DNA of 12,474 nucleotides from an uncultured Eubacteriales bacterium (GTDB lineage: Bacteria > Bacillota > Clostridia > Oscillospirales > Oscillospiraceae). Of this stretch, positions 5,815-11,592 are shown piece by piece. A model generated the notes under the pieces. It was not told where the DNA came from, made no database searches, and saw only the letters and a program-made list of their open reading frames with translations. Both the position numbers and the translations under genes were made by a program. Location of the stretch: positions 1-12,474 of the forward strand of contig USIH01000051.1 of the NCBI GenBank assembly GCA_900554705.1, read 5' to 3'. Within the stretch, counting starts at the first letter, position 1. Each line of letters starts with the position of its first letter.

Positions 5815-7267
5815 TATTCTGTGTCTCCAGGAATTTATTATGCTCCTCGTAAGTCACGGAGAAGTGGTGGTAGCCGCTGGACTTGTCCAGCGCATAGAAA
5901 TGGTAGGTCGTCGCCGTCGGGAAGATCGCCGCGGTGATGCTGGACATACCGGGGTTGGAGATCGGCCCGATCGGGAGACCCTGCACCTTATAGGTGTTAT
6001 AGGGGCTGTCCACCTGCGTGTCCTCATAGGTCAGCGCGCCGTCAATCCCGCCGAGCGCATAGACGACCGTCGCGTCGATCTGGAGAAGCGGATAGCGATC
6101 CGGATCGAGCAGGCGGTTATAGATGACCGAGGCGATGTTGCCGCTCTCCGTCGCGCCCGCCGTCTCCTTTTCGATCATGGAGGCGACGATGACGACGTCG
6201 TAGAAGCTCAGCTCATGCGCCTGAATGAACGCCTCGTCGTAGCCGAAGTTGCGCATCCAGTTGCCGACGCGCTCGTTGAGGCTGACCAGCTGCTTCTGCG
6301 CATTGTCCGTGATCTTGCGGTCAAAGTTGGAAAGCAGGCGGTTGATGACGCGCTCCGGCTCGTCGTTGAGGTAGAAATCGTAGGTGTCGGGGAAGAGGAA
6401 GCCCTCAAGCCGGTTGGCCGCGCCATAGGGCAGTCCCTCCAAGAACCAGTAGTCAAAATAGGTCGACGCCGCGCAGACCTCCAGCGCTTTCTGCGAGCAG
6501 ACGCCGTTCTTTTCCATCAGGGCAAAGATCTGCGCGCTGTTCGCGCCTTCCGGTATCATGACGCGCACCGTCTCGCGCTCGGCCTTGGTTTCGACCATGG
6601 CGTTGACCAGCGCGTGATAGTCGTAGTTATAGTGGATGGTATATGTGCCCGGATCCATTTTGTCCGAGGACTTTGTGAACTTGCAATAAAACTTGAAAAG
6701 CGAGGGATACTTGATCACGCCGTTGTCGCAGAGCATCTGCGCGATGTCACCCACGCTGTCGCCCTCGTTGATCGTCACGGTCAGCTCGTCGGGCGACCGA
6801 TGGAACGCAAGCACATCCTCCGCCGCCTCCCATGCGCCGTAGCCCGCGCCCACGCCGATCAGGCCGACAATGACGACATAGAGCACGATCTTCACAAACA
6901 GCGGCAGGATACGCCGCGGGGCGCTCTTCGTTCTTGGCCGTTTGGAGGGCAGGTCGCAGTTGCCGCGCTCCTTTTTTAGCTGCGCTTCCTCACGCGCGAA
7001 GCGCTCCGTCTTGTCGCCCTCCGGCGGCTCCGTCTGCTCCTCCTGCGGCGCGTTATACTCGCCGTAGTCGTCAAACGCGTTGCCGAAATCCGGCTCAAAG
7101 TCCGCATACGGCGTGGGCGCGGCAGGCGTCTGCGCATCGGGCTGCTCCGGCACGGTATCGGCAGGCTCCGCCTGCTCCTCCGGCACGTCGCCGAGCTGCT
7201 GTCTCGTCTCCTCGATCAGCCGGTCAATATCGTCAAATTCGGGAAAATCCGGATCGTTTCTGTTCAT
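5807..7267 (-). CDS. mltG: Endolytic murein transglycosylase MltG (YceG-like)
   Basis: The product is 486 aa. It cuts nascent glycan strands at the outer face of the membrane and helps set peptidoglycan chain length. Residues 1-118 are a long, acidic, Pro/Glu-rich cytoplasmic region ending in a basic patch (KRPRTK). One transmembrane helix follows at about 121-147, then a LysM-like part (VTINEGDSVGDIAQML, about 164-179). The YceG catalytic domain contains LEGFLFPDTYDF (287-298) and ASMIEKETA, in which Glu366 matches the catalytic Glu218 of E. coli MltG. The C-terminal motifs YNTYKVQGLPIGPISNPG and a final YHHFSVTYEEHNKF are typical. The ATG at 7267 has GAGGAGG upstream, overlapping the end of the DJ-1-like gene. 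It is coupled to trhP by an 8-bp overlap. The cytoplasmic tail is long for the family. Confidence 0.96.
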   Translation of the reverse strand: MNRNDPDFPEFDDIDRLIEETRQQLGDVPEEQAEPADTVPEQPDAQTPAAPTPYADFEPDFGNAFDDYGEYNAPQEEQTEPPEGDKTERFAREEAQLKKERGNCDLPSKRPRTKSAPRRILPLFVKIVLYVVIVGLIGVGAGYGAWEAAEDVLAFHRSPDELTVTINEGDSVGDIAQMLCDNGVIKYPSLFKFYCKFTKSSDKMDPGTYTIHYNYDYHALVNAMVETKAERETVRVMIPEGANSAQIFALMEKNGVCSQKALEVCAASTYFDYWFLEGLPYGAANRLEGFLFPDTYDFYLNDEPERVINRLLSNFDRKITDNAQKQLVSLNERVGNWMRNFGYDEAFIQAHELSFYDVVIVASMIEKETAGATESGNIASVIYNRLLDPDRYPLLQIDATVVYALGGIDGALTYEDTQVDSPYNTYKVQGLPIGPISNPGMSSITAAIFPTATTYHFYALDKSSGYHHFSVTYEEHNKFLETQNND

Positions 7268-7278
7268 AGTTTTCCTCC

Positions 7279-7818
7279 TCAGCGGTAGACAGCCCCCGCC
7301 GCGACCGCCTCCGCCGTCTGTTTATCGCGCAGCACCTCAATGAGCTTGAGCGCAAAGTCAAATGCCGTTCCCGGCGCGCGGCCGGTGATCACGTTGCCGT
7401 CGACGACCACGCTTGCCTGACAGGTGCGCGCGCTGCCCATCATCGCCTCGCAGCCGGGGTAGCACGTGGCCATTCTGCCGTCCGTGATGCCAAGCTCCGC
7501 CAGCACCGTCGGCGCGGCGCAGATCGCGGCGACCAAGCGCCCTGCCTCATACTGCCCACGCAACGCGTCCAGCACGGGTTTGCAGCCGCGAATGGACGCG
7601 ACGCCGCCCAGCCCGCCGGGCAAAACGATCATCTCCGCGTCAGAAAAATCGGTCTGCTCCGCGACGCACTCGGCGCGCACGGTAATGCCGTGGCCTCCCG
7701 TGATCTCCGTCCCGCCGACGCCCGCAAACCGGACGCTCAGTCCGGCGCGGCGCAGCAGGTCGCAGGGGATCACCGCCTCGGCCTCCTCAAACCCGTTTCC
7801 AAGGATGATATAGATCAT
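7279..7818 (-). CDS. DJ-1/PfpI (ThiJ/YajL-like) family protein
   Basis: The product is 179 aa with the class I glutamine amidotransferase-like fold of DJ-1. Visible features are GNGFEEAEAVIP with Glu14 (matching DJ-1 Glu18), IVLPGGLGG, and AAICAAP with nucleophilic Cys100 (matching Cys106), then GRAPGTAFDFAL. Human DJ-1 His126 is replaced in the aligned segment (CYPGCE). Family members are described as deglycases, glyoxalases or redox chaperones, and the substrate cannot be told from sequence. The ATG at 7818 is preceded by GGAGG (7826-7830) with 7-nt spacing and overlaps the tmk stop by 4 bp (ATGA). The in-frame extension to 7959 lies inside tmk and was rejected. The stop is 11 bp before mltG. 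Confidence 0.93.
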   Translation of the reverse strand: MIYIILGNGFEEAEAVIPCDLLRRAGLSVRFAGVGGTEITGGHGITVRAECVAEQTDFSDAEMIVLPGGLGGVASIRGCKPVLDALRGQYEAGRLVAAICAAPTVLAELGITDGRMATCYPGCEAMMGSARTCQASVVVDGNVITGRAPGTAFDFALKLIEVLRDKQTAEAVAAGAVYR

Positions 7819-8489
7819 TTCTCCACCTCCAGCAGGGGCTGCACCAGCGCAAAGATCTCGTTGTGAATGTCCTCGATGCCGCGCATTTTTCCGTCGCGCG
7901 CGCAGTTGATGATCGTCCAGTGGTAGTGGTCGGCCGCCTGCAAGCCGGTGCTGCGGCACAGGCGGAGATAATCCATATTCTGCTCGTGGATGTCCGCGTG
8001 CTCGCCCGTGCGATCCTCGCGGCGGCGGAGCATCTGGCCGGTCAGTTCGGTGGGGACATCCAGATATATGACGACATCGGGCTTGGGAAGTTCCATATGG
8101 TGGTATTCAAAGTCATACAGCCAGCGGAAGAACGCCTCGCGCTCGCCCTCGGGCAGCTTGGAGGCCTGATGCACGGCGTTTGACGTCGTGTAACGGTCCG
8201 AGAGCATCAGTCCGCCGTTTTTATAGTATTCCCCCCACACCTTGCGATATGACGCAAAACGATCCACCGCATAGAAGGTGGAGGCGGCATAAGCGTTGAC
8301 ATTGGAGGGCTTCGCGCCGAACTCGCCGCCCAGATACATCCGGATCAGCGCCGAGGACGGCTCGGAGTACTGCGGAAATACCATCGTGCGGAAATCGATC
8401 TGCATCGTCTGCAAGCGCTTTGTCAGCAGCTTGAACTGCGTGGACTTGCCGGAACCGTCGGTTCCCTCAAAAACGATCAATCTTCCCAT
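7815..8489 (-). CDS. tmk: Thymidylate kinase (dTMP kinase)
   Basis: The product is 224 aa. It phosphorylates dTMP to dTDP with ATP, an essential step in dTTP synthesis in the cytoplasm. The P-loop is FEGTDGSGKSTQ (residues 7-18). YAVDRFAS (73-80) corresponds to the nucleotide-binding DR motif, and DRYTTSNAVHQ (98-108) to the family's DRY segment. The arginine-rich lid is near 155-164 (RRREDRTGEH). The extended sequence between residues 40 and 70 (PSSALIRMYLGGEFG) is longer than in E. coli Tmk but common in clostridial homologs. The ATG at 8489 follows GGAAGGG, and its upstream neighbour tagA ends only 4 bp before it; downstream it overlaps the DJ-1-like gene by 4 bp. Confidence 0.93.
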   Translation of the reverse strand: MGRLIVFEGTDGSGKSTQFKLLTKRLQTMQIDFRTMVFPQYSEPSSALIRMYLGGEFGAKPSNVNAYAASTFYAVDRFASYRKVWGEYYKNGGLMLSDRYTTSNAVHQASKLPEGEREAFFRWLYDFEYHHMELPKPDVVIYLDVPTELTGQMLRRREDRTGEHADIHEQNMDYLRLCRSTGLQAADHYHWTIINCARDGKMRGIEDIHNEIFALVQPLLEVEK

Positions 8490-8493
8490 GGGA

Positions 8494-9213
8494 TCATCCC
8501 TTCCATCTTTTTTTCAGTGCCGCGAACACGAACTTGGGCAGGCGGAGCATCCGTCCGAAACGGCGCGGCTCCCTGATCAGGCGATAGAGCCACTCGAGCT
8601 GGAGCCGGATCATCCATTTCGGCGCGCGCTTTACCGTGCCCGCGATGCCGTCGAGCGTGCCGCCCAGACCGATCATCAGCCGGACATTCAGCTCCCCGCA
8701 ATGGTCGTGCATGAAGCGCTCCTGTTTCGGCGCGCCCAGACAGACGAACACAACATCGGCGCGCGCGTCATTGATCGTGCGCACGGCGTCCACGTCGTCG
8801 AGGAAATAGCCGTCCGCCGTGCCGCAGATGATGAGCGACGGATGCTTCTGCCGCATTTTTTCCGCCGCCGTCTCGGCGATCCCGGGCTTGCTGCCCAAAA
8901 GGAAGAGGCGGCTCCCCTCTTCTTCCAAAATGCCCAGCAGATTCTGCGCAAAGTCGATGCCCGCGACCTTCTGCTTCAGCGGCGTTTTCAGGATTTTTGC
9001 GCCGAGTACCACGCCCGCACCGTCGGGCAGGACAAGGGACGCCTCGTTCAGGATCGCGCGGAACGCCTCGTCGTGCAGCGCCTCATAGGCCATTTCCGCA
9101 TTCGGCGTGACGCAATAGGCCGCGCGCTCGCCGCGCAGCAGCTCCCGCCCGCGCGCAAGCGCCTCGTCCATGGTGACATTATCGTAAAGTACGCCCAGAA
9201 CGTCTGTTTTCAT
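8494..9213 (-). CDS. WecG/TagA/CpsF-family glycosyltransferase
   Basis: The product is 239 aa from ATG 9213. Family motifs are VTPNAEM (36-42 or so), a DGAGVVLGAKIL segment, VAGIDF, LFLLGSKPGIAETAAEKM, DVVFVCLGAPKQERFM and a C-terminal WLYRLIREPRRFGRM, which is the membrane-association tail of this family. TagA enzymes add N-acetylmannosamine to lipid-linked GlcNAc in wall teichoic acid synthesis, and WecG relatives act in other surface polymers. With no other polymer genes in view, the product polymer is unknown. ATG 9213 is preferred over ATG 9219, two codons upstream, because GGAAGAGG (9221-9228) is 7 nt from the former but only 1 nt from the latter. It is the first gene of the operon. Confidence 0.92.
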   Translation of the reverse strand: MKTDVLGVLYDNVTMDEALARGRELLRGERAAYCVTPNAEMAYEALHDEAFRAILNEASLVLPDGAGVVLGAKILKTPLKQKVAGIDFAQNLLGILEEEGSRLFLLGSKPGIAETAAEKMRQKHPSLIICGTADGYFLDDVDAVRTINDARADVVFVCLGAPKQERFMHDHCGELNVRLMIGLGGTLDGIAGTVKRAPKWMIRLQLEWLYRLIREPRRFGRMLRLPKFVFAALKKRWKG

Positions 9214-9220
9214 GCGCATA

Positions 9221-9228
9221 CCTCTTCC
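9221..9228 (-). promoter_or_regulatory. Ribosome binding site deciding the TagA-family start
   Basis: GGAAGAGG on the minus strand lies 7 nt from ATG 9213 and 1 nt from the alternative ATG 9219, favouring the shorter protein. Confidence 0.7.
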
Positions 9229-9243
9229 ATTTTAGTTTAGATC

Positions 9244-9272
9244 ATTGTACCACAATTCTCCAGATTTGTCTA
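9244..9272 (-). promoter_or_regulatory. Sigma-A promoter of the tagA-tmk-DJ-1-mltG-trhP operon
   Basis: On the minus strand: -35 TAGACA (9267-9272), a 17-bp spacer ending TGTGG, and -10 TACAAT (9244-9249). Predicted start about 9237, with a 24-nt leader. No other clear promoter was seen within the five-gene operon. Confidence 0.8.
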
Positions 9273-9288
9273 CGTTTACGCGCATTAT

Positions 9289-9317
9289 TTCACAACCGCG
9301 CCGCCTCCGCATACAAT
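9289..9317 (+). promoter_or_regulatory. Promoter of the Cys-rich protein gene
   Basis: -35 TTCACA (9289-9294), a 17-bp spacer and -10 TACAAT (9312-9317), with predicted start about 9324 and a 74-nt leader. The -10 region also reads CATACAAT (9310-9317), which equals the mother-cell sigma-E -10 consensus. No matching sigma-E -35 was found at the right distance, so sigma-A use is the simpler reading. It is back to back with the tagA promoter; the -35 boxes are 16 bp apart. Confidence 0.6.
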
Positions 9318-9397
9318 GTTGTGAAAGCAACTTTCTGCTTGAGCGGCTGCCGCGCTTCTCAGCGGCCCGTTTGAAAGATCTTTCGGGAGGTTTTTTT

Positions 9398-10213
9398 ATG
9401 CCAGACAATGTAAATACAGCACCCGTAGCGTCGCCGCGGCAGCCTGTCTGCATCCATACAAATCAGATCGTGGACTCCTGCCTCGACAAAGACTGCGTGG
9501 AGGATCTGCGCGTCTATCTGACCGTGGAATCGCAGGCGGCGCTCAACACCGCCGCAGGAGCAAAGCCCCGCTGCGCGGAGCTGCTCTACGCGAACGTCAG
9601 CGTGGAATCGCTTGCCTACAAAGCGGGCTTTTACGCCGTTGACATTACTTTCTACTATCGCATCCTCAGCGACGCCCTGCCCGGCGGCCTGCGCCCGACT
9701 CCTTTGGCAGGTCTTGCCGTGTTCACCAAGCGCGTCGTGCTTTACGGCGGCTGCGGAAGAGCCAAAATGTTCCGCAGCAGCGACACGCTGCCCGCACCCG
9801 ACGCCCTGCTGCATCTGGATCGCCCCGTGGCCGTCGTGGAAGTGCTCGACCCGATGATCCTCTCCGCACAGGTGCGCGAGGTGTGCGAGTGCAAGCGTGA
9901 GACCGAGGTGACGACCCTGCCGGACAGCATCGTAAAGGCGTTTGGAGAAGATCTCGTGCTGACGGGCGAGACGCGCCGCCTCTATGTCACGCTGGGGCAG
10001 TTCTCCACCGTCCGTCTGGAGCGCGACACGCAGCTCTCCGTCGCGGACTGCGACTACTGCGCGCCGACGCGAGAATGCTGCGACGAGGAATGCTGCGAGG
10101 AGGATCCCTGCGAGCTGTTCAGCCGCATCGACTTCCCCATGCGTGCCTTCTTCCCCGAGAGTGCGCCGCCCTGCAAGCAGCAAAACTGCGGCGGCTGCCA
10201 GAACTGCGGATAA
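9398..10213 (+). CDS. Clostridial protein of unknown function with Cys-rich C-terminal tail
   Basis: The product is 271 aa. The ATG at 9398 is 7 nt after GGGAGG (9385-9390); an in-frame extension to 9245 runs through the promoter and was rejected. The body (about 15-215) has the pattern CIHTNQIVDSCLDKDCVEDLR, then YKAGFYAVDITFYYRI and PLAGLAVFTKRVVLYG. This looks like a conserved clostridial family of unknown function that I recognise only by pattern. It has no signal peptide or transmembrane segment. There are 18 cysteines, 11 of them in the last 54 residues, with CDYC, ECCDEECCEEDPC and a terminal NCGGCQNC. Such a tail could bind metal or form disulfide cross-links, as in spore coat or exosporium proteins; this is inference. 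It stands alone, divergent from the tagA operon. Confidence 0.85.
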   Translation: MPDNVNTAPVASPRQPVCIHTNQIVDSCLDKDCVEDLRVYLTVESQAALNTAAGAKPRCAELLYANVSVESLAYKAGFYAVDITFYYRILSDALPGGLRPTPLAGLAVFTKRVVLYGGCGRAKMFRSSDTLPAPDALLHLDRPVAVVEVLDPMILSAQVREVCECKRETEVTTLPDSIVKAFGEDLVLTGETRRLYVTLGQFSTVRLERDTQLSVADCDYCAPTRECCDEECCEEDPCELFSRIDFPMRAFFPESAPPCKQQNCGGCQNCG

Positions 10214-10225
10214 CCTGCAAAAACA

Positions 10226-10253
10226 GGGACGGGATGGCGCGCCATCCCGTCCC
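10226..10253. terminator. 28-bp perfect palindrome after the Cys-rich gene; terminator-like on the minus strand
   Basis: The sequence from GGGACGGGATGGCG to its exact reverse complement is a perfect 14-bp inverted repeat without spacer, starting 12 nt after the Cys-rich gene's stop. On the plus strand no T run follows it (TCAGACTGCC). On the minus strand it is followed by TGTTTTTG, a normal terminator tail. It probably ends transcripts from the right, and possibly weakly those from the left. Confidence 0.7.
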
Positions 10254-10297
10254 TCAGACTGCCAAAAAAGTCCGTAACCGTCAAAATAATTTAACTT

Positions 10298-10327
10298 TAT
10301 ATAAGCGAACTGACTAAGGGGATGCAA
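10298..10327 (-). promoter_or_regulatory. Possible promoter in the AT-rich island
   Basis: On the minus strand: TTGCAT (10322-10327), an 18-bp spacer and TATATA (10298-10303). Predicted start is about 10291. Transcription would run into the palindrome at 10253-10226 with its T run, giving an RNA of about 70-75 nt. AT-rich DNA yields such matches by chance, so support is weak. Confidence 0.3.
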
Positions 10328-10400
10328 TGCAGGCAACAATTCGTTTTCAAACTTTTACAGGTTAAAAGCAGATTGATTTTCAATAATTTTGACTTACGTC

Positions 10401-10448
10401 GCAACTCACGCCTTAGCGTATCTCTATACGCCGACAGGCGTGAGTTGC
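10401..10448. repeat. 48-nt inverted repeat (structured hairpin)
   Basis: GCAACTCACGCCT (10401-10413) is an exact reverse complement of 10436-10448. Inside it GCGTAT (10416-10421) pairs with ATACGC (10426-10431) around a CTCT loop, leaving a small internal loop (TA opposite CGAC). Nineteen base pairs in all. No T run follows on either strand, so it is not a standard terminator. It may be a palindromic repeat element, an RNA structure in the WYL gene's 3' end, or part of a non-coding RNA. Confidence 0.75.
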
Positions 10449-10480
10449 TCGTCTTCCAAACCTTTTTGGCCGTCTCCATT

Positions 10481-11464
10481 TTATTCTTCAGGCAGTGCGG
10501 CAAGTGCGCGCTGACAAAAGGCGCGGTATTCCTCCACCACGCTCTGCGGAAACACAACGCTCGCCCTGCCGCCGAAGCCCGCGAGCCAGCCCAAAAACAT
10601 GGGCGAGACGGAAACCTCCGCCGTAAAAGTGAAGTGCGACGCGTCCTGCGCGATGAGCATCACGTCTCTGCCGAAGCGGTCGACAACAACGCCTGCAAGC
10701 GCGTTTTCAAACCGCAGCTTCACACGCTTCGTCTCGCCGCGGAACATACCGAACACTTTTTTGGAATAAGACGCCGGATCGAACTTGCGCACGGCGTCCA
10801 CCGCCTCGCGCTTTTCCCCCGTCAGCGTGATGTGCGACATTTTGTCCACGCGGTAGTGCGTCAGGCCGTGCGCGCCGCCGTAGGCGACAAGATAGTAGTT
10901 CTCGTCGTCCCAACAGAGCGCGAGCGGGCTGGTCTCATAGAGGTCGGGACGTTCATGCCGCTTCAGATCCACGCCCCAATCGGAATAGCGGAAGGTGACG
11001 CGGCTGTTTTTGGCGATTGCCTCGTGCAGCAGATCAATATTGTCCAAGCTGGCATCGTTCTCGTTTTTGAGGCGGCCGGAGACGACGACCTGACGGCGCA
11101 GCAGCTCCTCCTCGTGGCTGCTCGAAAGCGCCGCCAGCTTCCGGATCAGCTCCATGGAGCGGCGCTCGGTCAAAAAGCGGCTGGACTGCACGGCGTCGAC
11201 CAAGAGCTTCAGCTCGGACAGCTCAAAGTCCCTCTGCTCCACGTAATAGCCGCTGGGTCTTTTTCTCCGGTGCAGGATCTTCACGCCGTATTCGTTCAGC
11301 ACCCGAATATCGTCGTAAATGCTCTTGCGCTCGGCGCGGATCCCCTTGCTCTCCAGATAGTCCACCAGCGCGGCAACGCTTGCCGGATGCCCCGCGTCCG
11401 TGTTGCGGCACAGATAGTCGCGTAGATAAAGGAGCTTACACTTTTGATCTTCCGATCTTGCCAT
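10481..11464 (-). CDS. WYL-domain helix-turn-helix transcriptional regulator
   Basis: The product is 327 aa. The N-terminal winged HTH (about 8-75) contains ASVAALVDYLESKGI and ERKSIYDDIRVLNEYG, the YafY/PafC-type DNA-binding unit. The WYL domain (about 145-215) includes YETSPLALCWDDENYYLVAY and HYRVDKMSHI, where NYYLVAY takes the place of the name-giving W-Y-L motif. The remaining C terminus fits a WCX extension. WYL domains bind nucleic acid or small ligands, and such regulators control DNA damage, defence or metabolic genes. Nothing nearby fixes the target except the divergent AI-2E family gene. The ATG at 11464 has GGGAGG (11473-11478) 8 nt upstream. The stop (10481) is followed by the hairpin at 10448-10401; a proper T-tailed terminator appears only at 10253. 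Confidence 0.92.
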   Translation of the reverse strand: MARSEDQKCKLLYLRDYLCRNTDAGHPASVAALVDYLESKGIRAERKSIYDDIRVLNEYGVKILHRRKRPSGYYVEQRDFELSELKLLVDAVQSSRFLTERRSMELIRKLAALSSSHEEELLRRQVVVSGRLKNENDASLDNIDLLHEAIAKNSRVTFRYSDWGVDLKRHERPDLYETSPLALCWDDENYYLVAYGGAHGLTHYRVDKMSHITLTGEKREAVDAVRKFDPASYSKKVFGMFRGETKRVKLRFENALAGVVVDRFGRDVMLIAQDASHFTFTAEVSVSPMFLGWLAGFGGRASVVFPQSVVEEYRAFCQRALAALPEE

Positions 11465-11488
11465 ATCCCCAGCCTCCCTTCATTTTCC

Positions 11489-11517
11489 ATGATAACACAA
11501 AAGGACGCAGAACGCAA
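11489..11517 (-). promoter_or_regulatory. Promoter of the WYL regulator
   Basis: On the minus strand: -35 TTGCGT (11512-11517), a 17-bp spacer and -10 TATCAT (11489-11494). Predicted start about 11482, leaving an 18-nt leader just long enough for the ribosome site. Confidence 0.65.
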
Positions 11518-11533
11518 GGCACGCGCTTTACAC

Positions 11534-11562
11534 TTGACGATTTTGGTAGTTCGTGGTATGCT
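11534..11562 (+). promoter_or_regulatory. Promoter of the AI-2E family gene
   Basis: -35 TTGACG (11534-11539), a 17-bp spacer and -10 TATGCT (11557-11562). Predicted start about 11569 and a 24-nt leader. It is back to back with the WYL promoter, the -35 boxes being 16 bp apart, so shared control by the WYL protein is possible. Confidence 0.75.
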
Positions 11563-11592
11563 GGGGATACTATGGGGGAAAGGAGCGCTTCC

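Larger units (their letters stand above)
10254..10480. other. AT-rich non-coding island between the Cys-rich gene and the WYL gene
   Basis: This 227-bp stretch is clearly richer in A and T than its GC-rich neighbours, especially 10280-10400. No open reading frame with a ribosome site was found in it on either strand. It holds a promoter-like sequence on the minus strand (10298-10327) and a strong imperfect hairpin (10401-10448). Its function is unknown. Confidence 0.55.

Noticed and set aside
4570..5937. Long plus-strand open frame (455 codons) opposite trhP, and similar ones at 545-1708, 1722-2765 and 5840-6979
   Set aside because: They lie antisense to well-recognised genes, are rich in Arg, Ala and His as expected from a high-GC complementary strand, and show no family motifs or ribosome sites.
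9283..9317. Sigma-E promoter for the Cys-rich gene
   Set aside because: CATACAAT fits the -10, but the only similar -35 (CATTATT at 9283-9289) is 20 bp away, too far for sigma-E; a sigma-A reading with a 17-bp spacer fits better. Kept only as a hint.
9359..10339. 326-codon minus-strand frame opposite the Cys-rich gene
   Set aside because: The plus-strand frame has a promoter, a well-spaced GGGAGG and a coherent conserved-looking protein; the minus frame has low-complexity Ala/Arg/His composition.
10395..10455. Integron attC site or CRISPR repeat
   Set aside because: The hairpin ends do not fit the RYYYAAC/GTTRRRY core sites, there is no repeat-spacer periodicity, and no integrase or cas gene is present.
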